Assembly: GCF_004920405.1 (NCBI RefSeq)
Contig: NZ_RFLV01000001.1
Coordinates: 1,364,001-1,428,000, forward strand
Source: Pseudomonas leptonychotis
GTDB taxonomy: Bacteria; Pseudomonadota; Gammaproteobacteria; Pseudomonadales; Pseudomonadaceae
Direction: 5' to 3'
DNA: 64,000 bases
The notes below the pieces were generated by a model. That model was not told where the DNA came from. It saw only the letters and a list, made by a program, of their open reading frames with translations, and did no database searches. The first letter of the stretch is position 1; every line of letters starts with the position of its first letter. Made by a program: the position numbers and the translations under genes. This document shows positions 1 through 8,605 of the stretch, piece after piece.

Positions 1-361
1 GTTCTACCCGACCGCCATCGGCACCGAGCCGCATGACCCGAGCATCAGCTCGCGCGACCATTGGCAGCGCGTGCAGCAGGGTCACGCCGGAGCCAACCTG
101 ATGCCGCTGATCGCCAGCAACCGCATCGGCCGTGAAGACCAGGGCGACTACCACATCAACTTCTATGGCTCGTCGTTTATCGCCGACCAATTCGGCGCCA
201 AGGTGCAGGAAGCCAACGAAACCAACGAGGCCGTGCTAATGCACAGCTTCGACCTGGACCAGCTGGAGCATATCCGCAGCGCCTGGGGCAGCTTCCGTGA
301 CCGCCGTCCGAACCTCTACGGCCCGCTAAAAACCCTCGACGGCCATCTGGCCTGCGAGTAA
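1..361 (+). CDS. aguB: N-carbamoylputrescine amidase, C-terminal part (partial)
   Basis: Only the last ~119 residues are present; the frame is open from base 2 to the TAA at 359-361. The protein belongs to the nitrilase superfamily and hydrolyses N-carbamoylputrescine to putrescine, CO2 and ammonia in the cytoplasm. Seen: FYPTAIGTEP at the cut, then HWQRVQQGHAGAN, NRIG and INFYGSSFI, which fit the C-terminal half of AguB, ending with a helix-rich tail (WGSFRDRRP). The catalytic Cys, Glu and Lys lie partly upstream of the window. aguA follows on the same strand 109 bases downstream, as expected of an aguBA operon, with an inverted repeat between them. Confidence 0.9.
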   Translation, partial: FYPTAIGTEPHDPSISSRDHWQRVQQGHAGANLMPLIASNRIGREDQGDYHINFYGSSFIADQFGAKVQEANETNEAVLMHSFDLDQLEHIRSAWGSFRDRRPNLYGPLKTLDGHLACE

Positions 362-391
362 AAACGCCTCGTAGGATGGGTTGAGACGCGC

Positions 392-432
392 AGCGTCGAT
401 ACCCATCATTACCCTCGATGGGTATCGACGCT
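392..432. repeat. Intergenic inverted repeat between aguB and aguA
   Basis: Two perfect 16-base arms (392-407 and 417-432) are separated by 9 bases; the core is GTCGATACCCATC and its complement. GTAGGATGGGTT just upstream at 371 resembles the start of a common dispersed repeat of Pseudomonas intergenic regions. It would form a stable hairpin in the aguBA transcript and could change the aguA:aguB ratio; that role is inference. Confidence 0.75.
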
Positions 433-470
433 CGCTCCATCCGCCCCTGCTCAATGTTTTTGGTGAACCT

Positions 471-1577
471 ATGACAACCCTGACCACTACCCCTCGCGCC
501 GACGGTTTCCGCATGCCCGCCGAATGGGAGAGCCACAGCCAAACCTGGATGGTCTGGCCCGAACGCCCTGACAACTGGCGCCTGGGCGGCAAACCCGCGC
601 AGGCTGCCTTTAGCGCAGTGGCCAGGGCGATTGCTGAATTTGAACCGGTCACCGTGGGCGTGTCCGCCGGCCAGTACGAGAACGCCTGCGAGCGCCTCGC
701 TCACGCCAATATCCGCGTGGTCGAAATCAGCACCGACGACGCCTGGGTACGCGACACCGGGCCGACCTTCGTCACTAATAACAGCGGCGAAGTGCGCGGT
801 GTGGACTGGGCGTTCAACGCCTGGGGCGGCCTGAATGGCGGCCTGTACGCCAACTGGGTGCGTGACGATCAGGTGGCGCGCAAGATTCTGCAGATCGAAG
901 GCTGCGCGCGTTATCGCACCGATGAGTTGATCCTCGAAGGCGGCTCAATCCATGTCGACGGCGAAGGCACATTGATCACCACCGAGGAATGCCTGCTCAA
1001 CCCCAACCGCAATCCGCACCTGAACCGCGAGCAGATTGAGCAGTACCTGGCCGAGCATCTGGCCATCGACACGGTGATCTGGCTGCCAGACGGCCTGTTT
1101 AACGACGAAACCGACGGCCACGTCGACAACTTCTGCTGCTACGTACGCCCGGGTGAAGTGCTACTGGCCTGGACCGACGACGCCACTGACCCCAATTACC
1201 CGCGCTGCCAGGCCGCCATGCGCGTGCTGGAAAGCACGCGTGATGCCAAGGGCCGCCAGCTGATCGTGCACAAGATGCCGATCCCCGGGCCGCTGCATGC
1301 CAGCGATGAAGAATGCGCCGGGGTCGACTTGGCCGCAGGCACTCAGGAGCGTGACCCATCGATCCGCCTGGCCGGCTCTTACGTCAACTTCCTGATCGTC
1401 AACGGCGGCATTATCGCGCCCACGTTTAATGACCCCAAAGACGCCGAAGCCGAAGCAATCCTCCAGCGCCTGTTCCCGCAGCACCGCGTAGTCATGGTGC
1501 CGGGCCGGGAAATTCTGCTGGGCGGCGGTAACATCCATTGCATCACCCAACAGCAACCCGCGCCGCAGCACAGCTAA
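471..1577 (+). CDS. aguA: Agmatine deiminase
   Basis: Converts agmatine to N-carbamoylputrescine and ammonia, the step before AguB, in the cytoplasm. The protein has 368 residues, the usual AguA length, and starts [20 protein letters not shown]; the frame is open from 381, but the extra 30 residues would be encoded by the inverted repeat, so ATG 471 is preferred. Family motifs seen: [10 protein letters not shown] near the N-terminus, [12 protein letters not shown] (substrate binding), [26 protein letters not shown] (catalytic Asp/His region) and GGGNIHCIT at the C-terminus carrying the nucleophilic Cys. A weak hairpin follows the stop (1584-1604). It feeds the putrescine pathway encoded at 24314-27749 and 42674-48720. 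Confidence 0.95.
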   Translation: MTTLTTTPRADGFRMPAEWESHSQTWMVWPERPDNWRLGGKPAQAAFSAVARAIAEFEPVTVGVSAGQYENACERLAHANIRVVEISTDDAWVRDTGPTFVTNNSGEVRGVDWAFNAWGGLNGGLYANWVRDDQVARKILQIEGCARYRTDELILEGGSIHVDGEGTLITTEECLLNPNRNPHLNREQIEQYLAEHLAIDTVIWLPDGLFNDETDGHVDNFCCYVRPGEVLLAWTDDATDPNYPRCQAAMRVLESTRDAKGRQLIVHKMPIPGPLHASDEECAGVDLAAGTQERDPSIRLAGSYVNFLIVNGGIIAPTFNDPKDAEAEAILQRLFPQHRVVMVPGREILLGGGNIHCITQQQPAPQHS

Positions 1578-1686
1578 GCGCAGATGCCCGGCTACGCTGG
1601 GCATTTAACAACCTATCAGCAAGCGGCGAGGGTGCCCGCGCGCAAGCAAATTCCCGCGTTAGGGTGCGAGTGTTATTCTCGCACCC

Positions 1687-3321
1687 ATGAAATCACCCTT
1701 GCCCTCTTCCAGCGACAACGTCTCCCAACACAGCCTCTCCGACTCCAATGCCATCATTCAGGCGCTGGGCGGCGGCAAGAATAAACGCGCGCGTAAACTG
1801 CTGGCGCGCATGCACCCCGGAAAAATTGCCGCGCTGCTGGAGCGGCTGGACACCGAGCAACGTCTGACGCTGTGGCAGCAGATTGGCCCCGAGCTGGAAG
1901 AACGTACCCTGCATCACCTGAGCCCTAGCCTCAGGGCGCAGTTAGCCGGTGATTCTGCCGAGGCCAGCCTTGCCGCCAGTGACGAGCCAGGCAACAGCCA
2001 GCTGGAAGCCGTACGCCAGGCGTTGGCCCAGGGCAAACTCAAGCGGTTAGGCAAGTTACTGCACCGTATGCATCCCGCCAAAGTCGCCGGCTTGCTGGAA
2101 GCCATGCCACCTGCAGAGCGCAACCGCGCCTGGAGCATGGTCGAGACCGAGCGCGCGGGCAAAGTGCTCACCTATCTGCATGACGAGATCCGCACCGCGC
2201 TGGCGCTGGAACTCGATCCTGAGGACCTGATCGCTGCCACAGCCCAGCTCGAACTGGATGATCGCGTCGACCTGATCCAGGCCTTGCCGGCCAAACTGGG
2301 TAACCAGTTACTGCATGCCAGCAGCACGGCGCAACGTCAGCAGCTTGAGTCGATGCTGTCCTACCCTGAAGATTCGGCCGGCGGCTTGATGAACGCCGAC
2401 CCGATTCAGGTGCGCGCCGATGTCCAGGCCGGGGCCGTGTTGCGCTACCTGCGTCTGCTCGAACGCCTGCCGCCGCAAACCGACTTGCTGATGGTGGTCG
2501 ACCGTAAAGGCCACTACCAAGGCGCCCTGCGCCTGAGCGAGTTGGTCACGGCGGAACTCGACCAGCGCGTCAGCGAGTTGATGCACCACGACATCATCGG
2601 TATTGCCGTTACTACCAGCGGTAACGAAGTGGCCCGATTGTTTCAGGACCACGATCTGCTCTCCGCGCCGGTGGTCGATGAGCATAATCGGCTGCTCGGA
2701 CGTATCACCGTGGACGATGTGATCGACCTGATTCGCGAAGACTCCGACCGCGCCCTGATGCACATGGCGGGCCTCGACGATGAGGCCGACATCTTCGCGC
2801 CGGTACTGGTTAGTGCACGCCGCCGCGCCCTGTGGCTGGGCATTAACCTGCTCACGGCCTTCGGCGCCGCCTGGGTTATCGGCCTATTTCAGGCGACATT
2901 GGAGCAACTGGTGGCCCTCGCCGTGCTGATGCCGATTGTGGCCAGCATGGGCGGTATCGCCGGCAGCCAAACCCTGACGTTGGTCATCCGCGGCCTGGCC
3001 TTAGGGCAGGTGCAGAAAGGCAACATCCGCATTCTGCTCAACCGCGAACTGGGCATCTCCATCCTCAACGGCATGCTCTGGTCAGTGGTGATCGCCTTGC
3101 TGGCCGTGCTGTGGTTCGGCAACTGGGGAATTGGCGCCGTGCTCGGCGCCGCCATTCTGCTCAATTTGCTTTGCGCCACACTGGCTGGCTGGGGGATTCC
3201 GCTCCTGCTCGACCGCATGGGCATTGATCCCGCGCTGGCCGGCAGCGTGATTCTGACCACGGTCACTGATGTGATCGGCTTCTTTGCCTTTCTTGGCCTG
3301 GCGACCATTCTACTGCTCTAG
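1687..3321 (+). CDS. mgtE: MgtE-family magnesium channel with duplicated N domain
   Basis: Inner-membrane Mg2+ channel/transporter gated by cytosolic Mg2+. 544 residues, longer than the usual ~450-480. Order: N-terminal helical domain in two copies (RMHP with His43 and again His129, period 86 residues), a CBS pair (about 225-350, with LLGRITVDDVIDLI), then five hydrophobic segments (about 375-544) containing the pore-type stretch MPIVASMGGIAGSQT. The first N-domain copy looks like the extra one. ATG 1687 is the first start in the frame and no strong ribosome-binding site is seen. The gene ends only 7 bases from the convergent SulP gene with no clear terminator between. Confidence 0.9.
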   Translation: MKSPLPSSSDNVSQHSLSDSNAIIQALGGGKNKRARKLLARMHPGKIAALLERLDTEQRLTLWQQIGPELEERTLHHLSPSLRAQLAGDSAEASLAASDEPGNSQLEAVRQALAQGKLKRLGKLLHRMHPAKVAGLLEAMPPAERNRAWSMVETERAGKVLTYLHDEIRTALALELDPEDLIAATAQLELDDRVDLIQALPAKLGNQLLHASSTAQRQQLESMLSYPEDSAGGLMNADPIQVRADVQAGAVLRYLRLLERLPPQTDLLMVVDRKGHYQGALRLSELVTAELDQRVSELMHHDIIGIAVTTSGNEVARLFQDHDLLSAPVVDEHNRLLGRITVDDVIDLIREDSDRALMHMAGLDDEADIFAPVLVSARRRALWLGINLLTAFGAAWVIGLFQATLEQLVALAVLMPIVASMGGIAGSQTLTLVIRGLALGQVQKGNIRILLNRELGISILNGMLWSVVIALLAVLWFGNWGIGAVLGAAILLNLLCATLAGWGIPLLLDRMGIDPALAGSVILTTVTDVIGFFAFLGLATILLL

Positions 3322-3328
3322 GCGCCTG

Positions 3329-5050
3329 CTATTGCGGCGTCAGTGCACGCACTGCACACACGGGGTCTAGCGTGCACAGCGCCTGATAGTGGCTGATAAA
3401 CACCTGCCCGCCAAAGCGTTCGAGAAAGTCCGAACGCAGCAACCTATCCATCACCGGCCCTTTGACTTCAGACAGGTGCAGCTGCACCTCGGCACTTTGC
3501 AACTGTTCGGCAATTGCTTCGAGGGCGTCCAGCGCACTGGCATCAATCTGATTGACCCCTGAGCACATCAACACCAGATGACGGACCTCAGGACTCACGG
3601 CAATCAACTCGCCGATGCGGGCCTCCAGGTAGCGTGCGTTGGGAAAATACAGGCTTTCATCAACCCGCAACGACAGCACACTCGAGCTCTGCACTGTGTC
3701 ATAGCGCTGCACATTGCGAAAATGCTGGCTGCCCGGCACCTGCCCGACAACGGCCATATGCGGCCGGCTGGTACGCCAGAGGAACAGCAACAGTGACAGG
3801 GCGACGCCGAGCATAATGCCGGCTTCCACACCCTGTAACAGCACGCCGAAGAAGGTGGCTAACTGCGCGCAGCCTTCCGCTTTCGAGTAGCGCCAGGTGT
3901 GGCGGAAGGTCGGCACATCAATCAGGCCAAGCACCGCCACCAGAATACTCGCCGCCAATACCGCCTGTGGCAGATGGCGCAATACCGGGGCCAGGCCGAG
4001 CACCGCGGCCAACATCAAACCCGCCGCAAAAATACCCACCAGCGGCGTAGCCATATTGCTTTGCCGGGCCACCGCAGAACGGGAAAAACTCGCCGCCACC
4101 GGCATCCCGCCGCTAAAGGCCGAGGCCACATTGGCTGCGCCCTGGCCCAGCAGTTCCAGATCAGGGCGGATCAATTGGCGCTTGCGCATAGCCAGGCTTT
4201 GAGCAATGGAGATGGACTCGATAAACCCCACCAGAGCAATCAACAACGCGGCCGGTAGCAGCTCACGTAGCAGGCCCAGCTCCAGGTTCGGTAAACCCAA
4301 CGTCGGCAGCCCCGACGGGACCTGCCCCACAACTCTGACCCCATAGGCCTCCAGCTGCAAAAGGCCGCCTACGGACATGGCCAACAGCATCACCAACAAG
4401 GCACTGAGCTGCTTCAGCCGCAGTGCCCAAGCAACTGACACGCCCAACAGGCTCAGATTGCGCAACACCACCAGCGCCACCAAGCTCACCACGCCCAGCA
4501 GCAGGGTCGGTTTATGTAGCGCCGGCAATTGGGCGTATAACGCGGGAAGCACCTGCGGCAAGGTCAGACCGTCAACGGACACCCCCAGTAAATAACGCAG
4601 CTGGCTCACCGCAATCAGCACTGCCGCACCACTGACGAACCCAGAGATCACTGGATGGCTGAGAAAGTTGGCAATAAAGCCCAGGCGCAACAGCCCCATC
4701 AACAACAGCAGCGCACCGACCAGCAGCGTCAGCCCGATCGCGGCCGCACTGTAAGCTTCGCTACCGGCCACCGCGATCGGCGCTAATGCCGCCGCGGTCA
4801 TCAGTGACAAGACCGCCACCGGCCCGAATGACATGGCCACCCCAGGGCTTGCACCGATCAACGCATACACCACCAACGGCAAGATACTCGCGTACATCCC
4901 CGCCACCGCTGGCAAACCGGCTAATTGCGCATAGGCCAAGGCTTGCGGCACCAGTAACAGGCAGATCAGGCAGGCCGCCAATAGATCGCGGCCTGCCTGA
5001 CCACGGTCGTAGTTGCGCACGGTGTTGAGTAGCGGCCACTTATAACGCAT
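3329..5050 (-). CDS. SulP-family anion (sulfate) permease with STAS domain
   Basis: Inner-membrane SLC26/SulP transporter of 573 residues. The N-terminal signature VPQALAYAQLAGLP is followed by 10-12 hydrophobic segments to about residue 425, and a cytoplasmic STAS domain (about 445-560) with the SGVNQIDASALDAL motif. Substrate could be sulfate, bicarbonate or another anion; the family alone does not settle it. Its start overlaps the end of the upstream metallo-hydrolase gene by 11 bases, so it is translated as the last gene of the persulfide operon. That context favours export or exchange of sulfate/sulfite produced by sulfide oxidation (inference). Confidence 0.88.
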   Translation of the reverse strand: MRYKWPLLNTVRNYDRGQAGRDLLAACLICLLLVPQALAYAQLAGLPAVAGMYASILPLVVYALIGASPGVAMSFGPVAVLSLMTAAALAPIAVAGSEAYSAAAIGLTLLVGALLLLMGLLRLGFIANFLSHPVISGFVSGAAVLIAVSQLRYLLGVSVDGLTLPQVLPALYAQLPALHKPTLLLGVVSLVALVVLRNLSLLGVSVAWALRLKQLSALLVMLLAMSVGGLLQLEAYGVRVVGQVPSGLPTLGLPNLELGLLRELLPAALLIALVGFIESISIAQSLAMRKRQLIRPDLELLGQGAANVASAFSGGMPVAASFSRSAVARQSNMATPLVGIFAAGLMLAAVLGLAPVLRHLPQAVLAASILVAVLGLIDVPTFRHTWRYSKAEGCAQLATFFGVLLQGVEAGIMLGVALSLLLFLWRTSRPHMAVVGQVPGSQHFRNVQRYDTVQSSSVLSLRVDESLYFPNARYLEARIGELIAVSPEVRHLVLMCSGVNQIDASALDALEAIAEQLQSAEVQLHLSEVKGPVMDRLLRSDFLERFGGQVFISHYQALCTLDPVCAVRALTPQ

Positions 5051-5903
5051 TCAACGGTACCTTGAGGTAGCGCACGCCATTGTCTTCGGCGGGCGGCAGG
5101 TGGCCGGCGCGCATGTTCACCTGCACTGCCGGTAACATCAGCGCAGGCATGCCCAGGCCCGTATCACGGGCCTCGCGCATGGCAACAAACGCGTCTTCAT
5201 CAATGCCCTGATGCACGTGCACGTTGTTCGCACGCTGCTCCGCCACCGTAGTTTGGTAACGATGCTGCTCACGACCTGGAGCCAGGTAATCGTGGCACAT
5301 AAACAGCCGGGTGCTGGCTGGCAAGGCAAATAATCGGGTAATCGAGCGGTACAGGATCCGCGCATCACCGCCGGGGAAGTCGCAACGCGCGGTGCCGTAA
5401 TCGGGCATAAACAGGGTGTCGCCGACAAACGCAGCATCGCCGATCAAATACGTCATGCAGGCGGGAGTATGCCCCGGTGTGTGGATAGCACGAGCGTTCA
5501 AGGAGCCGATTTGAAAGGCCTGTTCATCCATGAATAACTCATCAAACTGGCGACCATCGGTGGCGAACTCACTGCCGGCGTTAAACAGCTTGCCGAACGT
5601 GTTTTGCACCACGCGAATCTGCTCACCAATGGCCAGTCGGCCACCCAGGGCCGCCTTGAGATAAGGCGCAGCCGAGAGGTGATCCGCATGCACATGGGTT
5701 TCCAGCAACCACTGCACACTTAGGCACTGCTCACGCACATAGCTGATCAGCTTATCGGCACTGCTGTAGTCAGTGCGGCCGGCCGCCGCGTCATAATCCA
5801 ACACCGAGTCGATAATGGCGCACTGAGCGGTGGCAGGGTCGCTGACAACATAACTGTAGGTCGACGTAGCATCATCGAAGAACGCTTCAATAGTGGCTGG
5901 CAT
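5040..5903 (-). CDS. Persulfide-dioxygenase-like MBL-fold hydrolase (Blh/ETHE1 type)
   Basis: 287 residues, cytoplasmic. Metal-binding residues are intact: THVHADH (His70, His72, Asp74, His75), HTPGHTP (His141), GDTLF (Asp162) and CHDY (His204). The short HADH form and overall layout fit ETHE1/Blh proteins, which oxidise glutathione persulfide to sulfite. No rhodanese domain is fused. Gene order (BigR-like sensor, two YeeE/YedE proteins, this enzyme, SulP) matches the logic of the bigR operon known from Xylella and Agrobacterium. Ribosome-binding site TGGAGG lies ahead of ATG 5903. Confidence 0.88.
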   Translation of the reverse strand: MPATIEAFFDDATSTYSYVVSDPATAQCAIIDSVLDYDAAAGRTDYSSADKLISYVREQCLSVQWLLETHVHADHLSAAPYLKAALGGRLAIGEQIRVVQNTFGKLFNAGSEFATDGRQFDELFMDEQAFQIGSLNARAIHTPGHTPACMTYLIGDAAFVGDTLFMPDYGTARCDFPGGDARILYRSITRLFALPASTRLFMCHDYLAPGREQHRYQTTVAEQRANNVHVHQGIDEDAFVAMREARDTGLGMPALMLPAVQVNMRAGHLPPAEDNGVRYLKVPLNAL

Positions 5904-5930
5904 AGAACCTCCAGAGAGACTGATACAGGT

Positions 5931-6365
5931 TTAGGATGCCGACTCACGCGCAGCGGTTCGGCGCTGCAACAGCGCAAACAGCAGCATGCCGGCGAGCATG
6001 GCAAGGACAAACAGCAGCACCTGCCAACGCCCAGTCAGCAAAATTGCCACAGCCGGCCCTGGGCAAATACCAGCAATGCCCCAGCCGATACCAAACAACA
6101 AGCTGCCGCCGATCAGTCGGCGGTCCAGCTCACGCTTGACCGGTAACTGCATAGGCGCGCCCAGCAGGCTGCTACGTTGAAACCGTGCCCAACTGAACGG
6201 CAAAAACGCCACGCCAATGGCCGCCACCATCACAAACGCCAACGAAGGATCCCAAGCGCCGCTCAGGTCGAGAAAGGCCAGGACCTTGGCCGGGTTGGCC
6301 ATGCCCGCCGCCAACAAACCGATACCGAAGATTATTCCGGCGATAAAAGCCGTCAGTTTGCGCAT
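5931..6365 (-). CDS. YeeE/YedE-family membrane protein, PmpB-like half
   Basis: 144 residues with four hydrophobic helices. It starts MRKLTAFIAGIIFGIGL at ATG 6365 behind a run of G residues; the open frame extends to 6473 but that part overlaps the upstream gene. The conserved cysteine sits in GIAGICPGPAV, and family members move thiosulfate or other reduced sulfur species across the inner membrane. The gene begins 2 bases after the paired YeeE/YedE gene stops, and the metallo-hydrolase follows, so the two halves are probably made together and form one transporter. Exact substrate is inferred from context. Confidence 0.85.
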   Translation of the reverse strand: MRKLTAFIAGIIFGIGLLAAGMANPAKVLAFLDLSGAWDPSLAFVMVAAIGVAFLPFSWARFQRSSLLGAPMQLPVKRELDRRLIGGSLLFGIGWGIAGICPGPAVAILLTGRWQVLLFVLAMLAGMLLFALLQRRTAARESAS

Positions 6366-6367
6366 CT

Positions 6368-6799
6368 TCAAGCCCCCCAGAGATGACGTAAAACAAACAC
6401 CGTGACGAAGCCGGCGCCCATAAAACTCAGGGTGGCAGCCAGCGAGCGCGGCGATAGCCGTGACAGCCCGCAAACGCCATGACCACTGGTGCAGCCTGAG
6501 CCATAGCGGGTGCCAATACCAACCAGGAAGCCGGCCACTGTCAGCGCCAGCCAGCCGCTGTTGATCTGTATTTCAGGCAACCGGCTAAACAACTGCCACA
6601 GCACGGGGGCAAGCAGTATTCCCAGTAAAAACAGGGCTTTTTCCCCACGCCCCTCACCGGGCGCTAACAGACTGCCAAGCAGGCCACTGATACCCGCCAC
6701 ACGGCCATTCATAACCGCGAACACACTCGCAGCCAGACCAATTAACGCGCCGCCGAGCAGTGCGCTCCAGGGCGTGAAGTTGTACCAATCAATACTCAT
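6368..6799 (-). CDS. YeeE/YedE-family membrane protein, PmpA-like half
   Basis: 143 residues, starting MSIDWYNFTPWSALLGG. Two adjacent ATGs exist (6802 and 6799); both overlap the TGA of the upstream regulator, so translation is coupled. Four hydrophobic helices are present, with a two-cysteine loop GSGCTSGHGVCGL typical of the YeeE/YedE family, where the cysteines handle thiosulfate or persulfide sulfur. It pairs with the next gene at 5931. The longer frame to 7015 lies antisense-free but inside the regulator gene and is not credible. Confidence 0.85.
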   Translation of the reverse strand: MSIDWYNFTPWSALLGGALIGLAASVFAVMNGRVAGISGLLGSLLAPGEGRGEKALFLLGILLAPVLWQLFSRLPEIQINSGWLALTVAGFLVGIGTRYGSGCTSGHGVCGLSRLSPRSLAATLSFMGAGFVTVFVLRHLWGA

Positions 6800-7122
6800 C
6801 ATTCGGTACCTGCGCAGAAGTGCTGATAGAGCGTGTTGATCACCGCCAACGCGGCCGGGCTGCAGATACGGTAATAAATCTGCTTGCCCTCGCGACGCGT
6901 TTCCACCAGCCCCTCGCGACGCAACACCGCCAATTGCTGAGACAACGTCGGTTGCTGAATGCCCAACAGGTTTTCCAGTTCGCTCACATTCAGCTCGCCT
7001 TGAGAAAGCTGGCACAGCAGCAGCAGACGGTCCGGATTACTCAAGGCTTTAAGCAGCTGCCCTGCCGCATCGGCATTGCTGCGCAGCTGCTGAATATCTA
7101 ACAGAGGGTCGTTTGGTTGCAT
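6799..7122 (-). CDS. bigR: ArsR-family persulfide-sensing repressor, BigR/SqrR-like
   Basis: 107-residue winged-helix protein. The recognition region reads NLLGIQQPTLSQQLAVLR, followed by the wing REGKQIYYRI. Cys37 (LLLLCQL) and Cys103 (HFCAGTE) are 66 residues apart, exactly the spacing of the redox pair in BigR (Cys42/Cys108), which forms a disulfide or polysulfide bridge and leaves DNA when persulfides rise. A third Cys is in RICSP. It is the first gene of the leftward operon and probably represses it through the AT-rich site at 7154-7174. Alternative: a metal-sensing ArsR, less likely because no metal-type CxC motif is seen. Confidence 0.87.
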   Translation of the reverse strand: MQPNDPLLDIQQLRSNADAAGQLLKALSNPDRLLLLCQLSQGELNVSELENLLGIQQPTLSQQLAVLRREGLVETRREGKQIYYRICSPAALAVINTLYQHFCAGTE

Positions 7123-7153
7123 GGCGCACTGCTCAATTAAGACAAAAACAATC

Positions 7154-7174
7154 TATTCTTTTATATATTGAATA
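7154..7174. promoter_or_regulatory. Probable BigR operator and promoter of the sulfur operon
   Basis: An AT-rich imperfect palindrome, TATTC-N11-GAATA with TTTATATAT in the centre, lies 32 bases upstream of the regulator start in otherwise GC-rich DNA. BigR-type repressors bind AT-rich imperfect palindromes overlapping the -10 region. Assignment is by position and composition only. Confidence 0.5.
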
Positions 7175-7262
7175 ACAAGCATCCATACCCAACTCAATAG
7201 CCTTGCTCAGGCGCATTTCTCAAACCTCAGGACGACGCTAAACGTTAACCATCAGCGTTTTC

Positions 7263-7306
7263 AGAGCATAAAAAACCCGGAACAGGGTCCGGGTTTTTTA
7301 TGCTCT
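7263..7306. terminator. Bidirectional rho-independent terminator
   Basis: Perfect 18-base arms (7263-7280 and 7289-7306), core ACCCGG/CCGGGT, are flanked by A-run and T-run, giving a U-tract in both directions. It ends the leftward porin transcript before the sulfur operon promoter. Confidence 0.9.
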
Positions 7307-7339
7307 GCTTGCCGGCTGTTTAGCCGGCAGAAGCTGCCA

Positions 7340-8605
7340 TCACAGCAGCGGCAAGGTGTAGCTGACAATCAGGCGGTTTTCATCGATGTCGCGACCGAAG
7401 TTGTTACGCATGGTCGCGTTGCGCCAGCGCACACCCAGGTTCTTTAGCGAACCCTCCTGGAACACGTACATCAGCTCGGTGTTGCGCTCGCGCTCCTTAC
7501 CCTCGGAAACGTTGCTGCCGCGGTCGATGTTATCGCCGCTCAGGAAGCGCGTCATAAAGGTCAGGCCAGGAATGCCGACGGAGGCAAAGTTGAAGTCGTA
7601 ACGCGCCTGCCAAGACTTCTCGTCTTTGTTGGAGAAGTCACCGATTTGCACGTAGTTGACCAGGAACGGGTCGGTGCCATTGATGTAGGCAAAGCCCGTG
7701 TCGCCACTCATTTTCTGGTAACCCAGACCAAAGCTGTGGCCTTGGATGCCGTAGGTCAGCATGGCGCCGAACGCATTGTTGTCGACGTTGCTGCGGCCGT
7801 CATCGGTGGAGCGCGCATAACGCACATCCGTTTTCAGGGATTGCTTGTCGCCCAGCGGCAGCACGTGCACCAGGTTGAACGAGTTCTGCTTGTACAGATC
7901 GTCCAGCTCGGAGTGGTAGTAAGCCGCCGTCAGATCCGCGTTGATCTTATAGGTGCCGCCCAGGTAGCTGAACTTGTCAGTGGTTACGCCACCTGTCGTG
8001 GTAATACCACGGGTACCGCCGTTAGCGCCGCTGCTGGTGTTGATGCGCATGTCTTGGAAGTCGCCCGAGTTACGGTCGTTCACTTCACGAATGCGCGCGG
8101 CATCCAAGGTCAGGCCTTCAATTTCCTGGGACAGCACTTGACCGCCGGAGAATACCTGCGGGGTCAGACGGCTGTCGCTGGACGCAATAGCCATGTTCTT
8201 GAACTGCATGCTGCCGACTTTCAACACACTCTTGGAGACTTTGACTTTGGCAGCGACCGCCAGGTCGGACGAATAATCCTGCGAACCGCCCGAGGAACGA
8301 TCCGGGGTCAGCAGACCACTGCCTGCGGTGCCGTCGCCGGAATCCAGTTTGAAACCGAGCATGCCGATGGCGTCGAGACCGAAACCGACGGTGCCTTCGG
8401 TGTACCCCGACTCAGCCCGCAGGATAAAACCCTGTGCCCACTCTTCGCTTTTGGACTGGCCAGTGCCTTCGCGGAAGTCGCGATTGAAATAGAAGTTACG
8501 CGCTTCAAGGGTGGCTTTGCTGTCACCGATAAAATCGGCAAACGCCGCCTGGCTCAGAGACAGGGTGCTGGCTGCGACGGCCAGGGCGAGGGAGGTCTTT
8601 CTCAT
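7340..8605 (-). CDS. OprD-family outer-membrane porin (OprE-like)
   Basis: 421 residues beginning at ATG 8605 behind GGAGA; signal peptide MRKTSLALAVAASTLSLSQA then cleavage near AFA-DFIGDSK. The mature part has the OprD-family opening KATLEARNFYFNRDF and strands with alternating polar/aromatic residues, and ends with LIVSYTLPLL rather than the usual terminal Phe. OprD-family porins take up basic amino acids, peptides or small carboxylates; family knowledge places OprE beside aguBA in PAO1, which fits this position. Substrate is not evident from the sequence. The open frame extends to 8743 but lacks a signal peptide there. Confidence 0.88.
   Translation of the reverse strand: MRKTSLALAVAASTLSLSQAAFADFIGDSKATLEARNFYFNRDFREGTGQSKSEEWAQGFILRAESGYTEGTVGFGLDAIGMLGFKLDSGDGTAGSGLLTPDRSSGGSQDYSSDLAVAAKVKVSKSVLKVGSMQFKNMAIASSDSRLTPQVFSGGQVLSQEIEGLTLDAARIREVNDRNSGDFQDMRINTSSGANGGTRGITTTGGVTTDKFSYLGGTYKINADLTAAYYHSELDDLYKQNSFNLVHVLPLGDKQSLKTDVRYARSTDDGRSNVDNNAFGAMLTYGIQGHSFGLGYQKMSGDTGFAYINGTDPFLVNYVQIGDFSNKDEKSWQARYDFNFASVGIPGLTFMTRFLSGDNIDRGSNVSEGKERERNTELMYVFQEGSLKNLGVRWRNATMRNNFGRDIDENRLIVSYTLPLL

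Noticed and set aside
381..470. 30-residue extension of aguA
   Set aside because: Encoded by the inverted repeat; the known AguA length and start fit ATG 471.
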